DNA from: Flaccisagitta enflata
Taxonomy: Eukaryota; Chaetognatha; Sagittoidea; Aphragmophora
Reading direction: 5' to 3'
DNA length: 64,000 nucleotides
Assembly: GCA_965153355.1 (NCBI GenBank)
Contig: OZ231126.1
Span: 52,576,001 to 52,640,000, forward strand
The notes under the pieces were generated by a model. That model worked only from the letters and a program-made list of their open reading frames with translations, did no database searches and was not told the DNA's origin. Positions within the stretch are counted from its first letter, which is position 1; every line of letters starts with the position of its first letter. This document shows, piece after piece, positions 62,102 to 64,000 of this stretch. The translations under genes were made by a program, and so were the position numbers.

Positions 62102-62149
<48 letters not shown>

Positions 62150-62178
62150 AATAAAGAAAGAAAGAAAGAAAGAAAAAA

Positions 62179-62230
<52 letters not shown>

Positions 62231-62234
62231 ACGA

Positions 62235-62274
<40 letters not shown>

Positions 62275-62290
62275 ACGAAAGAAAGGAAGA
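61805..62290 (+). repeat. (GAAA)n purine array
   Basis: Nearly pure GAAA for about 480 bp, then degenerate AG-rich DNA to 62430. Confidence 0.95.
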
Positions 62291-62616
62291 AAAGGTAGAA
62301 TTAGAAAGAAAGAAAAAAGACGAGAGAAAGGAAAAGAGAAGAAAGGAAAAAAAAAAGAAATAATGAAAGGAGGGAAGACAGAAAGCTAGAAAGATAGAAA
62401 GAAAGAAAGAAAAAAGGAAGAAGAAAGCTAGAGTGATGGGATGTTGCGATAGCAGCTGGTTTGAGTTATTGGTCTGCCGTCGACGGTTTCGACGCCGTCT
62501 GAATGGCTGGACGTCCCGGGGGGGGGGGGGGAGAGTTGGACGTCCCGGGGAAGAGAAAACTAAATGGAGGAAAGTCTCAGGAAACGGAGTCGAACTGAAA
62601 AAATGACGGCCATTCT

Positions 62617-62770
<154 letters not shown>

Positions 62771-63069
62771 AGGGAGGGGGTAAGTAACTATCATAGTAGA
62801 ATTTATGAAGGAAAAGTGGGAAATGAGGTGAGTGGGAAAAAGTAGGTGTGCAGAAACTGCAGATGAAACCAAATTTCTGGTAAAAGAAGAGGTGAAAAAG
62901 TCAAAAAGAAATTACAAGTTGAGTTGAATGATTTTATTCCAAACGTTGCAGTTTTAGAATGGAAAAGAACGTTTGCCAAAAAAAGAGTGCTAATCATTGA
63001 TATTATATGCTCAGGGGCACTAAAGAAAAAAAAAACTAAAAAGATCCCTATACGCTGAAAAGGAAAAAC

Positions 63070-63190
63070 ATGGCCGGATACACGGCCAATACCAGTCGCG
63101 GACTGGTGGGCAGGGGCGGAAATGCGCGTCGTCGCACTTCCGAACTCTATCATTACCGACAGACCGTCGGACCAAGCCGCGACTAAAAAG
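63070..63190 (-). mobile_element. Family A element, copy A30 (minus strand)
   Basis: Plus strand: TGGCCGGATACACGGCCAAT, CCAGTCGCGGACTGGTGGG, GGGGCGGAAATGCGCG, a very short GACAGACCG core and the head complement GCCGCGACTAAAAA. The head is shortened, with loop and stem partner lost. A second, weaker core/head-like stretch follows to about 63285. Confidence 0.7.
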
Positions 63191-64000
63191 TGGGCGCACC
63201 GATAGACGGCCAATCGATGGACCAACAAACTGACTCACAGACATGACACGTCAGACATGTCGGGTTAAAAAGTCACTTTAATAACGAGCTCAATTTACTA
63301 CTTTACTATTCTATTGCTAGATAATTTGATAAATTTTTTTGATATGATAATGGTGAGACAGAAGGCTGGTAATTTCCTCTCCATCGTCCTCCTTTCCCAT
63401 TTGACTTCCACCACGTCAACCACCTTTTATTTCCTCTTCTCTCCATTGCACTCTTCACTCTCCAACGCGCCATTGATACCTTGGATCCTCTTTTTCATTT
63501 TCCCATTCTCCCAACGCCGTAATCATTTCTGAATTCTCCCCCACCTCAACCCACCTTCATTTTAAACTTCTCCAGCTACTACCTTCCCCATTTTCCACAT
63601 TTTCCCTTACTTTTTTCAATCCTTAAAAAAACTTTTCCCCTTTTTTTATCTTTCTTCTTTTTTTAGTTTTGATCCGATCAAAAGACGCTCACCAATTTTC
63701 TCTACGCCCTCTGGGGCAGACGCCCCATCGACAAAAGGCTAATCTGAATTTCCCAGTTTTTCATTTTTTTCCGGTTTCATTAAAACCAAATTCAAACTTT
63801 TTTTTTCTTTTGAAACGTCTTCTCTCTAGTTCTACTCTCTCTTTTTTCAACTTCTCCCTTCAATGCCCTCCTCTTCATCTTTACATCTCCTCCTTCGTCT
63901 CCCTTATCTCAATAGAAAAAAAGAAAATGAAAAAAAGAAGAAAGAGTGAAACAAAGAAACAAAGAAAGAAAGAAAAAAAGAAAGAAAGGAAGAAAGAAAA
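63191..64000. other. Pyrimidine-rich unique DNA, no gene recognised
   Basis: Long C/T-rich, TTTTC-rich sequence from 63380 to 63900, then GAAA units from 63950 to the window end. Frames across it lack domains. Confidence 0.35.

Overview
The window looks like intergenic or repeat-dense nuclear DNA from an animal, probably a marine invertebrate. I cannot name the phylum. The reasons are a eukaryote-type non-LTR retrotransposon, many non-autonomous DNA transposons, and very heavy simple-sequence content: a hand tally gives about 11 kb of 64 kb in microsatellites or minisatellites, dominated by GA/CT, CTTT/GAAA, CAA/GTT, CATT, GTCT and CA/GT. I recognise no intact host protein gene and no rRNA or tRNA gene. 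Nearly all long open frames are translated microsatellites. The only recognisable coding sequence is the 3' part of a LINE reverse-transcriptase ORF on the minus strand at 39.4-40.5 kb.

The main content is a set of interspersed repeat families, named here with letters. Family A (about 30 copies, both strands, typically 110-250 bp) has a head hairpin of the type AGTCGCG-loop-CGCGACT, a GGTC/GTCC-rich variable core and a tail with CTCCTGCCC, a decamer complementary to the head, and CCGGCCTTGTT. Family B (7 copies) is a foldback element with long inverted ends built on GGGCAGCGGCCCC around a minisatellite core of about 20 bp. Family C is hAT-like, with 8-bp target duplications. Families D to R are palindromic or TIR-bearing elements, many flanked by TA. 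They nest in each other: C in B, A in B, B in A, A in C, B in P, and A inside K.

Layout: 0-7 kb, microsatellites with A copies; 7-8 kb, palindrome E; 8-17 kb, A copies, B1 carrying C1, and long GA arrays; 17-25 kb, palindromes H and I, a 1.3-kb purine minisatellite and foldback B2; 25-33 kb, CATT and CAA arrays, D1, MULE-like R and foldback K; 33-39 kb, A copies, M1 and the least repetitive DNA, with weak exon-like frames; 39-46 kb, LINE, palindromes N and J, GA arrays; 46-58 kb, F, G, A21 carrying B3, D2, B4 carrying A22, C2, B5, O, M2 and P carrying B6; 58-64 kb, B7, GTT and GAAA arrays, palindrome Q and the last A copies.

The most unusual signal is concerted change of short words within individual copies. 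In family A the head stem and the distant tail decamer change together between copies (GGAC with GTCC, GTGC with GCAC, GCGCC with GGCGC, AGTTG with CAACA or CAACT). In family C an internal word repeated at least five times switches as a set (GGGCACGC in one copy, GGGCCCGC in another, GGGCATGC in a fragment). In family B both terminal repeats switch together. This points either to strong constraint on pairing or on terminus recognition, or to homogenisation between arms by hairpin-templated repair.
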